Assembly: GCA_016722655.1 (NCBI GenBank)
Contig: JADKIR010000004.1
Span: forward strand, 1,984,001-2,048,000
Length of the DNA: 64,000 nt
Reading direction: 5' to 3'
Source of the DNA: Cytophagaceae bacterium
GTDB lineage: Bacteria > Bacteroidota > Bacteroidia > Cytophagales > Spirosomataceae
Both the position numbers and the translations under genes were made by a program. Below the pieces are notes generated by a model. That model was not told the DNA's origin. It saw only the letters and a program-made list of their open reading frames with translations, and made no database searches. Of this stretch, positions 42,833 through 51,878 are shown one piece after another (position 1 is the first letter of the stretch; the number at the start of each line of letters is the position of its first letter).

Positions 42833-44032
42833 ATGAAAAAAGTAGTATTGGCGTTTAGTGGTGGCCTCGACACCTCTTTCTGTGTAAAGTTCTTGGGAGA
42901 AGAAAAAGGTATGGAAGTGCATTCTGTGCTGGTTGACACCGGAGGCTTTTCCGAAGAAGAAATCGCCGATATCGAAAAAAAAGCTATAGATCTGGGTGTA
43001 AAATCGCACTTTACCGCCAGAGTTGCCGACAAATATTATCAGGAGTGTATCAAATATCTCGTTTTTGGCAATGTACTGAAAAACAATACTTATCCACTTT
43101 CAGTGAGTGCTGAGCGTATATTTCAGGCGGTTGCGGTAGCAGAATATGCCAAACAACTGGGTGCCAATGCCATAGCCCATGGTTCTACAGGGGCTGGAAA
43201 TGACCAGGTTCGATTTGATATGGCTTTCAGAACGATTGTTCCGGATGCCGAAATCATTACCCCAATCAGAGACTTGAAACTATCAAGAGAAGAAGAAATC
43301 GAGTATCTGATTTCGAAAGGCGTAAAGAGAGAGTGGCACAAATCGACCTATTCTATCAATCAGGGACTTTGGGGCACATCAGTTGGAGGAAAAGAAACCC
43401 TCAATTCGTGGGATTATCTGCCTGAAGAAGCATATCCTACACAGTTGACTAAGAAAAAACCTTCTGAAATCACACTGGAATTTAAGAACGGAGAACTTAA
43501 AGCCGTTAACAACCGAAGATTTAAAAATCCTGTAGATGCCATTCGCAGGGTTCATGATCTGGCTTCACCCTATGCCATTGGTCGCGACACTCACGTGGGA
43601 GACACCATTATAGGCATCAAAGGCCGGGTTGGTTTTGAGGCTGCAGCACCTTTGATTATCATTAAATCACATCATTTGTTAGAAAAGCACACGCTCACCA
43701 AATGGCAGCAATATTGGAAACAGAGCTTGTCGGAGTGGTATGGCATGCTTTTGCACGAAGGACAATTCAACGAGCCGGTTTTACGGGATATAGAGCAGTT
43801 TTTAGAAAGCTCGCAATCAACTGTTACGGGTCTGGTACATGTAAAACTTTCTCCTTACAATTTTCAGGTTTTGGGAATTAAATCAGACTTTGATTTGATG
43901 TCGCCTGTATTTGGAAGCTATGGTGAAATGAACAATGCATGGTCGGGTGACGACGTGCGTGGATTCTCAAAAATTGCCTCCAATCAAGTTATGATTCATC
44001 AGAAGATTCAGGAATTGGCGGCAAAGAAGTAA
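42833..44032 (+). CDS. argG: Argininosuccinate synthase
   Basis: A 399-residue enzyme that condenses citrulline and aspartate with ATP, the seventh step of arginine synthesis. The PP-loop motif VVLAFSGGLDTSFCVKFL is at the N-terminus. AHGSTGAGNDQVRFDMAF binds citrulline/aspartate, and WGTSVGGKETLNSWDYLPEEA-type sequence follows in the middle. The length is normal (about 400). It is not clustered with other arg genes here and ends at its own long terminator. Confidence 0.97.
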   Translation: MKKVVLAFSGGLDTSFCVKFLGEEKGMEVHSVLVDTGGFSEEEIADIEKKAIDLGVKSHFTARVADKYYQECIKYLVFGNVLKNNTYPLSVSAERIFQAVAVAEYAKQLGANAIAHGSTGAGNDQVRFDMAFRTIVPDAEIITPIRDLKLSREEEIEYLISKGVKREWHKSTYSINQGLWGTSVGGKETLNSWDYLPEEAYPTQLTKKKPSEITLEFKNGELKAVNNRRFKNPVDAIRRVHDLASPYAIGRDTHVGDTIIGIKGRVGFEAAAPLIIIKSHHLLEKHTLTKWQQYWKQSLSEWYGMLLHEGQFNEPVLRDIEQFLESSQSTVTGLVHVKLSPYNFQVLGIKSDFDLMSPVFGSYGEMNNAWSGDDVRGFSKIASNQVMIHQKIQELAAKK

Positions 44033-44056
44033 TTTTGTTTGTAATATTTTTAACTT

Positions 44057-44103
44057 AAAAAAGGGTAGGAGAATCTAAGAATTGGGTTCGATTACCCTTT
44101 TTT
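44057..44103 (+). terminator. argG terminator
   Basis: AAAAAAGGGTA (44057-44067) pairs with TACCCTTTTTT (44093-44103). A long internal loop contains a weaker GAATC/GGTTC pair. It lies 25 bp behind the argG stop. Confidence 0.7.
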
Positions 44104-44113
44104 GGTATATTTG
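44082..44113 (+). promoter_or_regulatory. Promoter of the cytidylyltransferase/GHMP fusion gene
   Basis: TTG (44082-44084), 21 bp spacing, then TATATTTG (44106-44113), a perfect TAnnTTTG. It lies about 20 bp before the ATG at 44134, and the -33 half overlaps the argG terminator. Confidence 0.55.
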
Positions 44114-44133
44114 TATCAAAGTAATCCTTCTTA

Positions 44134-45282
44134 ATGGCTCCAAAAAAAGTATTTGTAAGCGGGTGTTTTGACCTGTTGCACAGTGGACATATCGCTTTCC
44201 TGGCTGAAGCTGCATCGTTTGGTGATTTATATGTTTGTATTGGTTCTGATTCTACCGTTTTTGATTTAAAAAACAGGTATCCGGTGATCACTCAGGACGA
44301 ACGCCAATATATGCTCAATGCCTTGAAATGTGTACATGAATGCCGGGTTAGTAAAGGTGAAGGTTTACTAGATTTTGTAGATGAACTTGAAGACATCAAA
44401 CCAGATATTTTTGTTGTAAATGAAGACGGCCACACTCCTCAAAAAGAGGCATTGTGTAGGGAAAAAAACATTGAATATAAAGTTTTGCAACGCATTCCGT
44501 TTGCCGATTTGCCTGCTCGCTCCACCACCTCATTGAGAACCCGTTCCACCATTCCTTTCAGGATTGACCTTGCAGGAGGGTGGCTAGATCAGCCGTTTGT
44601 TTCAAAATATTTCCCGGGATCAGTTTTGACGGTATCTATCGAGCCCACGATAGAGTTTAATCACAGAAGTGGCATGTCGAGTAGTACCCGAAACAAGGCG
44701 ATAGAATTGTGGAGAACGGCCTTGCCATCAGGAAATTACGAACAAAATGCCAAAGTGCTTTTTAGCTTTGAAAACCCTCCAGGTACGTCAGAGGTTTCGG
44801 GCTCTCAGGATTCTATTGGAATAGTTTTTCCGGGGCTCAACCGACTCCACTATGCCGGAGGACATTATTGGCCAGCCTCAATTGAAAGTAATTATGATGA
44901 AGAGGTTTTGAAATGGCTTGAAGAACACCTTTTTTTGGTTGCTTTAGGGCCAAGGCAGCAAGGTTACAGTGTGCTTTCCAACACGCATATTGACGAATCA
45001 GGTGCCAAAGCACTTTCAGTGGCGGCGGAAGCTTGCTGGAAGGCCATTTTGGATAAAGATATTCAGGCCTTTGGAAAGAGTTTTAGGGAATCATTTGAGG
45101 CACAGATTACGATGTTCCCCAATATGGTAGATGAAGAGACCATTCAAACAATTGAAAAATATCGCCCGATTACACTGGGACACAAACTTTCAGGTGCTGG
45201 CGGTGGCGGATATTTGATTTTTGTGAGTGAAAAACCCATCGAAAATGCTATAAAAATAAAAATCAGAAGAAGGGATTTTTGA
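44134..45282 (+). CDS. Fusion of a cytidylyltransferase domain with a GHMP-kinase-like domain
   Basis: A 382-residue two-domain protein. Residues 1-125 are a cytidylyltransferase-like nucleotidyltransferase: VSGCFDLLHSGHIAFLAEA contains the HxGH motif, and CIGSDSTVFDLKNRYP follows. Residues about 135-380 resemble GHMP kinases of the fucokinase/HddA kind: RSTIPFRIDLAGGWLDQPF (motif 1) and GHKLSGAGGGGYLIFV (motif 3). The middle phosphate loop is divergent (GTSEVSGSQDSIG instead of GLGSSA). HldE pairs such a transferase with a PfkB kinase instead, so this arrangement is different. It may make a nucleotide-activated sugar for surface polysaccharide; the substrate is not known. It has its own promoter. 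Confidence 0.82.
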   Translation: MAPKKVFVSGCFDLLHSGHIAFLAEAASFGDLYVCIGSDSTVFDLKNRYPVITQDERQYMLNALKCVHECRVSKGEGLLDFVDELEDIKPDIFVVNEDGHTPQKEALCREKNIEYKVLQRIPFADLPARSTTSLRTRSTIPFRIDLAGGWLDQPFVSKYFPGSVLTVSIEPTIEFNHRSGMSSSTRNKAIELWRTALPSGNYEQNAKVLFSFENPPGTSEVSGSQDSIGIVFPGLNRLHYAGGHYWPASIESNYDEEVLKWLEEHLFLVALGPRQQGYSVLSNTHIDESGAKALSVAAEACWKAILDKDIQAFGKSFRESFEAQITMFPNMVDEETIQTIEKYRPITLGHKLSGAGGGGYLIFVSEKPIENAIKIKIRRRDF

Positions 45283-45370
45283 AAATATGCAGTTCTTTTA
45301 TTGATTGATTAATATTGTTTTTGTAAAATTATTCACGAATTCTTGATTTAGGGTTTATTTTGAACTTAAA

Positions 45371-45601
45371 ATGATTTTTCAAATGACAGTAACTAAAACA
45401 TATATAGTTTCTAATAACCAGGTAGTTATTGATTTACCCAAAGATTTTCGGGGGAAAACAAAAGTGAATGTCACTATTGAAGATGTGAAATCTACTGATG
45501 AAGAGAAGTTTGCTTTAATGGAAAAAGCTATCTCAGATCCTTTATTTATTCAAGATTTAAATGAAATAGCAGAAGATTTCAATTCAATTGATAATGAGTA
45601 A
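45371..45601 (+). CDS. MazE-type antitoxin (probable)
   Basis: A 76-residue protein with an N-terminal AbrB/MazE-like segment (TVTKTYIVSNNQVVIDLPKD) and an acidic C-terminus, typical of an antitoxin that wraps the toxin. An in-frame ATG at 45383 is an alternative start. It overlaps the following MazF/PemK gene by 8 bp. The family assignment rests mainly on gene order and size. Confidence 0.7.
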   Translation: MIFQMTVTKTYIVSNNQVVIDLPKDFRGKTKVNVTIEDVKSTDEEKFALMEKAISDPLFIQDLNEIAEDFNSIDNE

Positions 45602-45953
45602 ATACGAAAAATGGTCTGTTTTTCGGGCAAGTTTAGATCCTGTGGTTGGTTCAGAACAAGGGAAATCAAGACCAGTTGTGATTATAAGTGAAAATAGAAT
45701 CAATAATCTCCTGAATACAGTAAATGTTCTACCAATAACCACTAGAAAAACAGGTCGAATTATATATCCCAACGAAGCTCTTTTGCCTCAAAATACCGCC
45801 GGGTTAGAAAATGAATCAATCGTTTTATGTCATCAAATCAGGACAATTGACAAAGTCCGCTTAACAAAAAAATATGGTCACATTGAAAATGAAAACATTA
45901 AATCTGAAGTGAATGATGCCTTGGTATTCCAAATGGGATTAGAGTTGTCGTAA
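45594..45953 (+). CDS. MazF/PemK family endoribonuclease toxin
   Basis: A 119-residue toxin from ATG 45594 (MSKYEKWSVFRASLDPVVGS). GSEQGKSRPVVIIS is the core PemK motif, and VNVLPITTRK and LCHQIRTIDKVRLTKKYG complete the SH3-like barrel. It should cleave mRNA in a sequence-specific way. An upstream in-frame TTG (45588) is less likely. The reading frame is intact and overlaps the antitoxin by 8 bp. Confidence 0.9.
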   Translation: MSKYEKWSVFRASLDPVVGSEQGKSRPVVIISENRINNLLNTVNVLPITTRKTGRIIYPNEALLPQNTAGLENESIVLCHQIRTIDKVRLTKKYGHIENENIKSEVNDALVFQMGLELS

Positions 45954-46061
45954 TTCATAACAGATTGTTAATGATGCCATTCCTGTAAATTTTCACATTT
46001 TCCTGAAGTAATTTTCACAAATTTCCGTTAAAATCTATATTCGATAATTATAATTGACCTG

Positions 46062-48470
46062 ATGAAAGTTCAAAAAAACCTTTCGATAATTTTCCTTTTT
46101 ATCATTTTCCATGCAAGCACTTTTGCACAAAAAATTACCATTAAGCTAAATGAACCCGGTGGATTACCACATTTTGGAGCAAACGTGAACCTTCAGAAAA
46201 TCAACTCCAAAAAACAACTCAATGCTGTTTCTGATCTGGAAGGCAAAGCTTTTTTTCTTTTGAATGAAAAAGGAAATTACAAATTGAAAATAACAAGTGT
46301 AGGGTATAAGTCAATTGAGAAAGAAATTCAAATTTCGGGAGAAACAGAAAGTATCGAATTTACGATTGAAGAAGATGCTAAATCACTTCAAAGTGTGGTT
46401 GTTACTGCCAAAAAACCACTGATGACTCAGGAAGAGGATAAGACCATTGTTGATCCTGAACCTATAGCCAACACCAGCACCAATAGTTATGAAATTCTGG
46501 AAAAAATTCCCGGTATTTTTTTGGACCAGGATGGAAATATTTACCTTAACACCACTACCCCTGCCAAAGTTTATATCAATGGCCGGGAGCAAAAACTGGG
46601 GCCCTCTGATATCGCCGCTATTTTAAAAAGCCTTCCCCCCGGGGCGATTGATAAAATTGAATTAATTGCCACGCCTTCCGCAAGTATGGATGCTTCCAGT
46701 TCTGGCGGAGTAGTGAATGTCATATTGAAGAAAGGGGTAAAATTAGGCCGGACGGGCACAGTGAGTGCTGGTTTTAATCAGGGAACTTTTGGGAATCAAT
46801 TTATAGGAATAAACCTAAACCGTAGTCAGGATAAACGAAGTTCTTATTTGCAATTTAACCTTAACAAAAGAAATAGCTTTGATGACACCCAGTTTGAACG
46901 TTTAATTTCTACTGATGATAAACCCAAAAAACTGAATTCTTCTTCTTATTCTGTTTTTCCGGCGTATGGATTTTTCACAGGATTGGGGGCAAATTTTGAT
47001 ATATCTAAAAAATTGGAGCTAGGTTATGATGGCAGGTTAAATATCAATAAATCCGAATCAAAAATTGATAATATCAGCAAAGTAGTTTTGATGAGCAATG
47101 AATCGGTTCTCTCCGGCAATACCAATGCTTTGCAAAACGATAATTTTACATACAATATCAATCAGGGGATTAATGGGAAATACAAATTTGACAGTCTGGG
47201 ATCAATGTTGAAAGCCGATATATCGATGGATTATTTTGAGACCAACGGTGGTCAAAACTATTCTACAAATTTTACTTCTCCCAGCATATTCTTAGTTTCT
47301 GGCCACGGTGATTTGCTCAACAAAAGGATGCTTTTTACGTCCATGTTGGACTTTAAATACTATTTCCCCCATAAAATCACATTAGAAGCCGGTGTCAAGA
47401 ATACTTTACTCAATTTTGACGGAGATACACAATTCTCAATCATAAAAGATGGTACAATTCAGACGGATAATTTCCGCACCAACCAATTTTTGTATAAAGA
47501 AAACATCAATGCCGCTTATCTTCAGGCATCTAAATCATTTGGTAAATTTCTGCTTAAGATGGGTGGGAGACTCGAAAATACACGCATGAACGGTCATCAA
47601 TTGGTGCCTGCTGACACTACATTTAAGATAGACCGCACTGATTTTTTCCCTTACATATATTTCAGCAGAAAACTCTTTACCATTGCCACTTACGAGCTTC
47701 GGGGGTATTTGATTGCCCGCCGCACCATTACACGGCCTGTGTATGAGCAGCTTAATCCTTTCGCAAGATTTGTAGATCAGTATAATTATGAGGCTGGTAA
47801 TCCTGGGCTGAAACCGCAGTTTTCCAATAATTATGAGGCAAACATCAGTTTCGAAAACCGCCCGATTTTTGCCATAGGCCGCAACTATATCAATGACATT
47901 TTCACTTCGGTGGTTTATCAGGACAAAACCAATCCATTGTTGAGCTATCGAACTTATGACAATCTGGGTAAAAACCGCGAGACTTATTTCAGAGCTATGG
48001 GTGCTTTGCCACCGGGAGCGAAGTACTTTTTTGTGTTGGGTACGCAGTACAACTATAACGATTACAGTGGCTTGCTTGACAATAAACCCATATCTTTTAG
48101 CAGGGGTTCCTGGTCGCTTTTTACGTATCATCAGCTAAAAATCAATAAATTGACCAACATTTCAATGCACGGTTTTGCCCGTTTCAAAGGTCAGATGCAA
48201 TTCTATGAGCTCAGTAATTTTGGAGCATTAAATTTCTACATTGACCGTCAGTTTTTTAATCGGAAACTATCAGTAAGTGCCAATATTTCGGATGTTTTCC
48301 TCACCAACCGCTATGATTTTAGCTTGAATCAGGGGAATATTTCAGGCAATGGTCGCCGGCTGTCAGACACCCGCAGGTTTGGTGTTAATCTCAGATATTC
48401 ATTTGGTCAGAAAAAGAAATCTTCTGATGGTATGGATTTCCTGGACATGGGAAGCGGGGAGCAGAAATAA
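46062..48470 (+). CDS. TonB-dependent-receptor-like outer-membrane protein (OMP_b-brl type)
   Basis: An 802-residue outer-membrane protein. The signal peptide (residues 1-22) ends FHASTFAQ. Residues about 23-110 are a carboxypeptidase-regulatory-like domain, seen as LNAVSDLEGKAFFLLNEKGN. A plug-like region follows, with PLMTQEEDKTIVDPEPIAN and VYINGREQKLGPSDIAAI. The C half is a beta barrel of the OMP_b-brl_3 family ending VNLRYSFGQKKK. The usual strong TonB box is not obvious. It may import a siderophore, glycan or peptide; there is no SusD partner nearby. Antisense frames inside it are shadows. Confidence 0.9.
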   Translation: MKVQKNLSIIFLFIIFHASTFAQKITIKLNEPGGLPHFGANVNLQKINSKKQLNAVSDLEGKAFFLLNEKGNYKLKITSVGYKSIEKEIQISGETESIEFTIEEDAKSLQSVVVTAKKPLMTQEEDKTIVDPEPIANTSTNSYEILEKIPGIFLDQDGNIYLNTTTPAKVYINGREQKLGPSDIAAILKSLPPGAIDKIELIATPSASMDASSSGGVVNVILKKGVKLGRTGTVSAGFNQGTFGNQFIGINLNRSQDKRSSYLQFNLNKRNSFDDTQFERLISTDDKPKKLNSSSYSVFPAYGFFTGLGANFDISKKLELGYDGRLNINKSESKIDNISKVVLMSNESVLSGNTNALQNDNFTYNINQGINGKYKFDSLGSMLKADISMDYFETNGGQNYSTNFTSPSIFLVSGHGDLLNKRMLFTSMLDFKYYFPHKITLEAGVKNTLLNFDGDTQFSIIKDGTIQTDNFRTNQFLYKENINAAYLQASKSFGKFLLKMGGRLENTRMNGHQLVPADTTFKIDRTDFFPYIYFSRKLFTIATYELRGYLIARRTITRPVYEQLNPFARFVDQYNYEAGNPGLKPQFSNNYEANISFENRPIFAIGRNYINDIFTSVVYQDKTNPLLSYRTYDNLGKNRETYFRAMGALPPGAKYFFVLGTQYNYNDYSGLLDNKPISFSRGSWSLFTYHQLKINKLTNISMHGFARFKGQMQFYELSNFGALNFYIDRQFFNRKLSVSANISDVFLTNRYDFSLNQGNISGNGRRLSDTRRFGVNLRYSFGQKKKSSDGMDFLDMGSGEQK

Positions 48471-48513
48471 CTAATCCTCAATTCTGATTTTTTTTATGTG
48501 TTTGATTTCTTTT

Positions 48514-48521
48514 TATCTTTG
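48514..48521 (+). promoter_or_regulatory. -7 box of the WG-repeat gene
   Basis: TATCTTTG fits TAnnTTTG and lies 16 bp before ATG 48537. It falls inside a longer upstream reading frame (from 48498), which supports the downstream start. Confidence 0.45.
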
Positions 48522-48536
48522 AAAAAAAATAATTGT

Positions 48537-49640
48537 ATGAATCCAAAGAAAATAATTTCTATACTATTAATCCAATTTATATCTACAATACTTTGGACCA
48601 ATACTCATGCCCAATATAATCCCAAATTACTGATTCCCTATAATCAAAATGGCAAATGGGGATGGTCTGATACCCTTGGAAATATTAAAATAAAGCCAAA
48701 ATATGCTAGAGCTGATTTTTTTGATGAATATTCAAAAGGAGAATACCTTTCTGTGATGAAAGATGAATCTAACCAAATGAGATTTATTAAGACAAATGGG
48801 GAATTTCTTTTTCCTCAGAAATACACTTTTTCAGAATTTTACTGGCATAACAACTCACTGGACTTTATTGTAATAAAAAATAAAACCAAGTATGGTTTAT
48901 ATTCAATAAAAAACCACAAAATTCTTGTACCTACAAAATATGATGAATTGATATTTAAATATATTGGAGACCAGAAAATGGTGTTTTTCAAAAATGCAAA
49001 AGATGCCACTTTTTCGGAATTTTCCGATGGAAAAATCATAAAAACGGAGTATGAAAAGCTGAATTATAATTATGAATATAATTATGAACACTTTGTTTTT
49101 GAAAATACTAAAAAACAAAAAGGGGCGATTACCAAATATGGTGTAAAAATCTATACCGATGAATATTTGGCCATGTTAAAAAAGAAAGAAGAAGAGCTGG
49201 TAAGTATTTCAGCTGATAATATTCCACCACCATACGAAGCCATGGAAGTAACTATAGGTGATGAATATAACCGAGGAAATGTGCATAATTTCAGAACCTC
49301 GTATAAAAACCAAAATTATGAATTTAAATCCCTGATAACCAAAACTAAAAATGGAAAATATGGTGTAGTGAATGAAAAAGCCAGCGAAATTTTGCCGTTT
49401 CAATATGATGAAATTAAATTTTCAAATTCAGGAGATTATGCTATCTTAAAAAAAGACGGCAAATATGGAATAAAAATATTTTTTACTCATTATCCTACAA
49501 TTAAGCCAAAATATGATGCAATAGTAAAATCCAGAAATATTACCGTTACCGATACCTGGAGCTTTGCATTGATGGAAGTGAAAATCGGAGAATTCAAAGG
49601 CTATGTTGGTGAAAATGGGGTTGAATATTTTAAAAAGTAA
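48537..49640 (+). CDS. WG-repeat protein, secreted
   Basis: From ATG 48537 the product is 367 residues with a signal peptide (MNPKKIISILLIQFISTILW, cleaved after about residue 26 at THAQ). Several WG-type repeats are seen: NGKWGWSDTLGNIKIKPKY, NKTKYGLYSIKNHKILVPTK, NGKYGVVNEKASEILPFQY and DGKYGIKIFF. These form beta-propeller-like repeats used in binding. The ligand is unknown. It follows the TonB-like receptor by 66 bp but has its own -7 box. Composition is unusually AT-rich with many Lys and Asn codons. Confidence 0.85.
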   Translation: MNPKKIISILLIQFISTILWTNTHAQYNPKLLIPYNQNGKWGWSDTLGNIKIKPKYARADFFDEYSKGEYLSVMKDESNQMRFIKTNGEFLFPQKYTFSEFYWHNNSLDFIVIKNKTKYGLYSIKNHKILVPTKYDELIFKYIGDQKMVFFKNAKDATFSEFSDGKIIKTEYEKLNYNYEYNYEHFVFENTKKQKGAITKYGVKIYTDEYLAMLKKKEEELVSISADNIPPPYEAMEVTIGDEYNRGNVHNFRTSYKNQNYEFKSLITKTKNGKYGVVNEKASEILPFQYDEIKFSNSGDYAILKKDGKYGIKIFFTHYPTIKPKYDAIVKSRNITVTDTWSFALMEVKIGEFKGYVGENGVEYFKK

Positions 49641-49699
49641 TTTTTGAATATTAATTTTTGTGCAAACAATTTGATAAATTTGATTTTCAATTAAACAAT

Positions 49700-49939
49700 A
49701 TGACCGAATTCATCGTAACTGTAGAAGAATCTAAGAGCAAGTTAATTATGAAGTTGCAAAGGGAATTTGATTATGTAAAAATCAGAAAGAAAAGGTCTGC
49801 CCGCAGCCTGGAAGATACTAATATACTTGATGGGATTTCGGAAGCAGTTAAAGAATTAAACCAGTATAAACGAGGTGAAATAGAACTTCAGGATGCTGAT
49901 GAGTACATTAAAGAATTGAAAAATGAAGGTTATTTATGA
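49700..49939 (+). CDS. RelB-like antitoxin (first RelBE locus)
   Basis: A 79-residue antitoxin from ATG 49700 (MTEFIVTVEESKSKLIMKLQ). A -7 box TAAATTTG (49675-49682) supports this start over an upstream one at 49658. The C half is charged, with QYKRGEIELQDADEYIKELK ending in the short leucine-rich tail typical of partners of RelE. The stop (49937-49939) overlaps the next ATG by 4 bp. The frame is intact. Confidence 0.8.
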   Translation: MTEFIVTVEESKSKLIMKLQREFDYVKIRKKRSARSLEDTNILDGISEAVKELNQYKRGEIELQDADEYIKELKNEGYL

Positions 49940-50259
49940 CGAAGGTAATTCTTTCCAAACATATTGAGAGAGAGTCGAAAAATCTATACAAATAATAACG
50001 CTCCCTAGCCTCAGAAGTGGTAATTCTAATTGGTGAATTAAAACGAAATCCACTCATGGGTATTCCACTTGGTAAAAACTGTTATAAAATTCGATTGAAA
50101 ATTTCCTCAAAAAATTCAGGTAAAAGTGGTGGTGCGAGAATTATTACTCACGTCTATGTCGAAGGCGATACCGTTAATCTTTTAGCAATTAATGACAAAT
50201 CCACACAAAGCACCCTATGCGATTTTGAAATTTTGTCCAGATTGAATGAAATTCTTTAG
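49936..50259 (+). pseudogene. RelE-type toxin interrupted by two in-frame stops
   Basis: ATG 49936 (overlapping the antitoxin stop as ATGA) opens MTKVILSKHIERESKNLYK, then TAA TAA at 49993-49998, and continues in the same frame as RSLASEVVILIGELKRNPL to 50259. LGKNCYKIRLKISSKNSGK and GARIITHVYV match RelE/ParE-type toxins and the second locus at 59439. The expected KKYRSL-like stretch has become two stop codons. The toxin is therefore very probably inactive, or made only if the gene is read through. Sequencing error is possible but would need two changes. Confidence 0.85.
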
Positions 50260-51878
50260 TGCTTACTTCCCCATTTACTGATATTTACAAAACCCCATTG
50301 TTCGGCACTAGCATGTTTAAAGTCGGGCTTATATTTTTCAGGAAGATTGGCTTCGTCTAAAAATGCCCCCACTTCAACAGATGGAAATATTTCTTCGTAA
50401 GTCTGCATCGAGCTAAATGAAATCCTGCGATATATATGCGAACGGTTAAGATTGTGAACTTCATCCAAGCCTGTGGCTCCCAACAGCTCTACTACACTTT
50501 TTACGGTATTGTTATGAAAATTAGCGATACGGGTCTTTTTATCTTCAACCACCAATCCCACAGTAAGTTGAGGATCCTGAGTGGCAACCCCAACCGGACA
50601 TTTATTGGTATTGCATTGCAATGCCTGAATACACCCCACCGCCATCATCATGGCTCTGGCCGAATAGCAGGCATCCGCTCCGATAGCCAGGGCCCTAATA
50701 ATATGAAAACCCGACGTTACTTTTCCAGATGCAAATACTTTGATATGTTTTTTGATATCCATGCCATTGAGAATATTGACCACAAATGCCAGCCCGTCAA
50801 GTAATGGTGCTCCTACATAATTTGAAAATTCCTGAGGTGCTGCACCGGTACCGCCTTCAGCACCATCTACAGTGATAAAATCAGGGTAAGTGTTGGTCTC
50901 AATCATGGCCTTGCAAATGCCGATAAACTCACTTTTGTGACCAATACAGAGTTTAAAACCTACCGGTTTTCCCCCGGAAAGTTCTCTAAGCTTTTTTATA
51001 AATTCAATCAACTCGAGCGGCGTGCTGAAAGCACTGTGTGAAGGGGGTGACTCAACCAGCGTATAGGGTTGGATATTTCTTGCTGCGGCAATCTCTGGGG
51101 TGTTTTTTGAAGCCGGAAGTATGCCTCCGTGACCCGGTTTGGCACCCTGAGATATTTTTATTTCAATCATTTTTACATTGGGAAGTGTTGCCCTTTCTTC
51201 AAATTGCACAGGGTCAAATCCTCCATCAGCGGCTCTGCAACCGAAATAGCCGGTTCCAATTTGCCAAATCACATCTCCTCCATGTTTTAGATGGTATTCG
51301 CTTAATCCTCCTTCTCCAGTATTGTGGGCAAAATCACCAAGTTTTGCACCCGCATTCATGGCCTCAACGGCATTTCGGCTCAAAGAACCAAAACTCATCG
51401 CTGAAATATTGAGAATACTCGAAGAATACGGTTGTTTGCAATCTTTGTTACCCATCATTACCCTCAGATTATGCCCCATTTTATGAAAATTCTTCGGAGC
51501 CATAGAATGTGCCAGCCATTCATATCCCTCGGAATAAACGTCGAGTTGGGTGCCGAATGGCATGGTGTCATTCTCTTTTTTTGCTCTTTGATATACAGTG
51601 GAGCGATCAATGCGATTAATCGGGCGGCCATCTATGTCTGATTCTATGAAATATTGATAGATTTTGGGTCGCATTTCCTCCATAAAAAACCGTAACCTTC
51701 CTACCACCGGGTATATCCGCATGATTGAGTGTTTGGTTTGGATCATATCGAAATATCCCAATGCAGTGAGGAACAGCACAATCACAAAAATTACATACCA
51801 GTTGCGATCCATAAAAATGGCCAGAAGTAATGTGGTGATAATCAATGCTGATGATATGTAAATAAATAGACGACGCAT
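50256..51878 (-). CDS. FMN-binding glutamate synthase-like protein
   Basis: A 540-residue protein. An N-terminal pair of membrane helices (residues 5-40) precedes a glutamate-synthase FMN/Fe-S domain: AMSFGSLSRNAVEAMNAGAK, IEIKISQGAKPGHGGILPA, SPPSHSAFSTPLELI and TVDGAEGGTGAAPQEFS. Cys residues CIQALQCNTNKCPVGVATQ form the 3Fe-4S site. It lacks the amidotransferase domain of GltB. Homologues are membrane-linked with uncertain activity. Its stop overlaps the broken RelE toxin by 4 bp on the other strand. Confidence 0.9.
   Translation of the reverse strand: MRRLFIYISSALIITTLLLAIFMDRNWYVIFVIVLFLTALGYFDMIQTKHSIMRIYPVVGRLRFFMEEMRPKIYQYFIESDIDGRPINRIDRSTVYQRAKKENDTMPFGTQLDVYSEGYEWLAHSMAPKNFHKMGHNLRVMMGNKDCKQPYSSSILNISAMSFGSLSRNAVEAMNAGAKLGDFAHNTGEGGLSEYHLKHGGDVIWQIGTGYFGCRAADGGFDPVQFEERATLPNVKMIEIKISQGAKPGHGGILPASKNTPEIAAARNIQPYTLVESPPSHSAFSTPLELIEFIKKLRELSGGKPVGFKLCIGHKSEFIGICKAMIETNTYPDFITVDGAEGGTGAAPQEFSNYVGAPLLDGLAFVVNILNGMDIKKHIKVFASGKVTSGFHIIRALAIGADACYSARAMMMAVGCIQALQCNTNKCPVGVATQDPQLTVGLVVEDKKTRIANFHNNTVKSVVELLGATGLDEVHNLNRSHIYRRISFSSMQTYEEIFPSVEVGAFLDEANLPEKYKPDFKHASAEQWGFVNISKWGSKH

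Noticed and set aside
47535..48131. Antisense 198-codon ORF in the outer-membrane receptor gene
   Set aside because: No family features, and it lies fully within a well-supported barrel gene.
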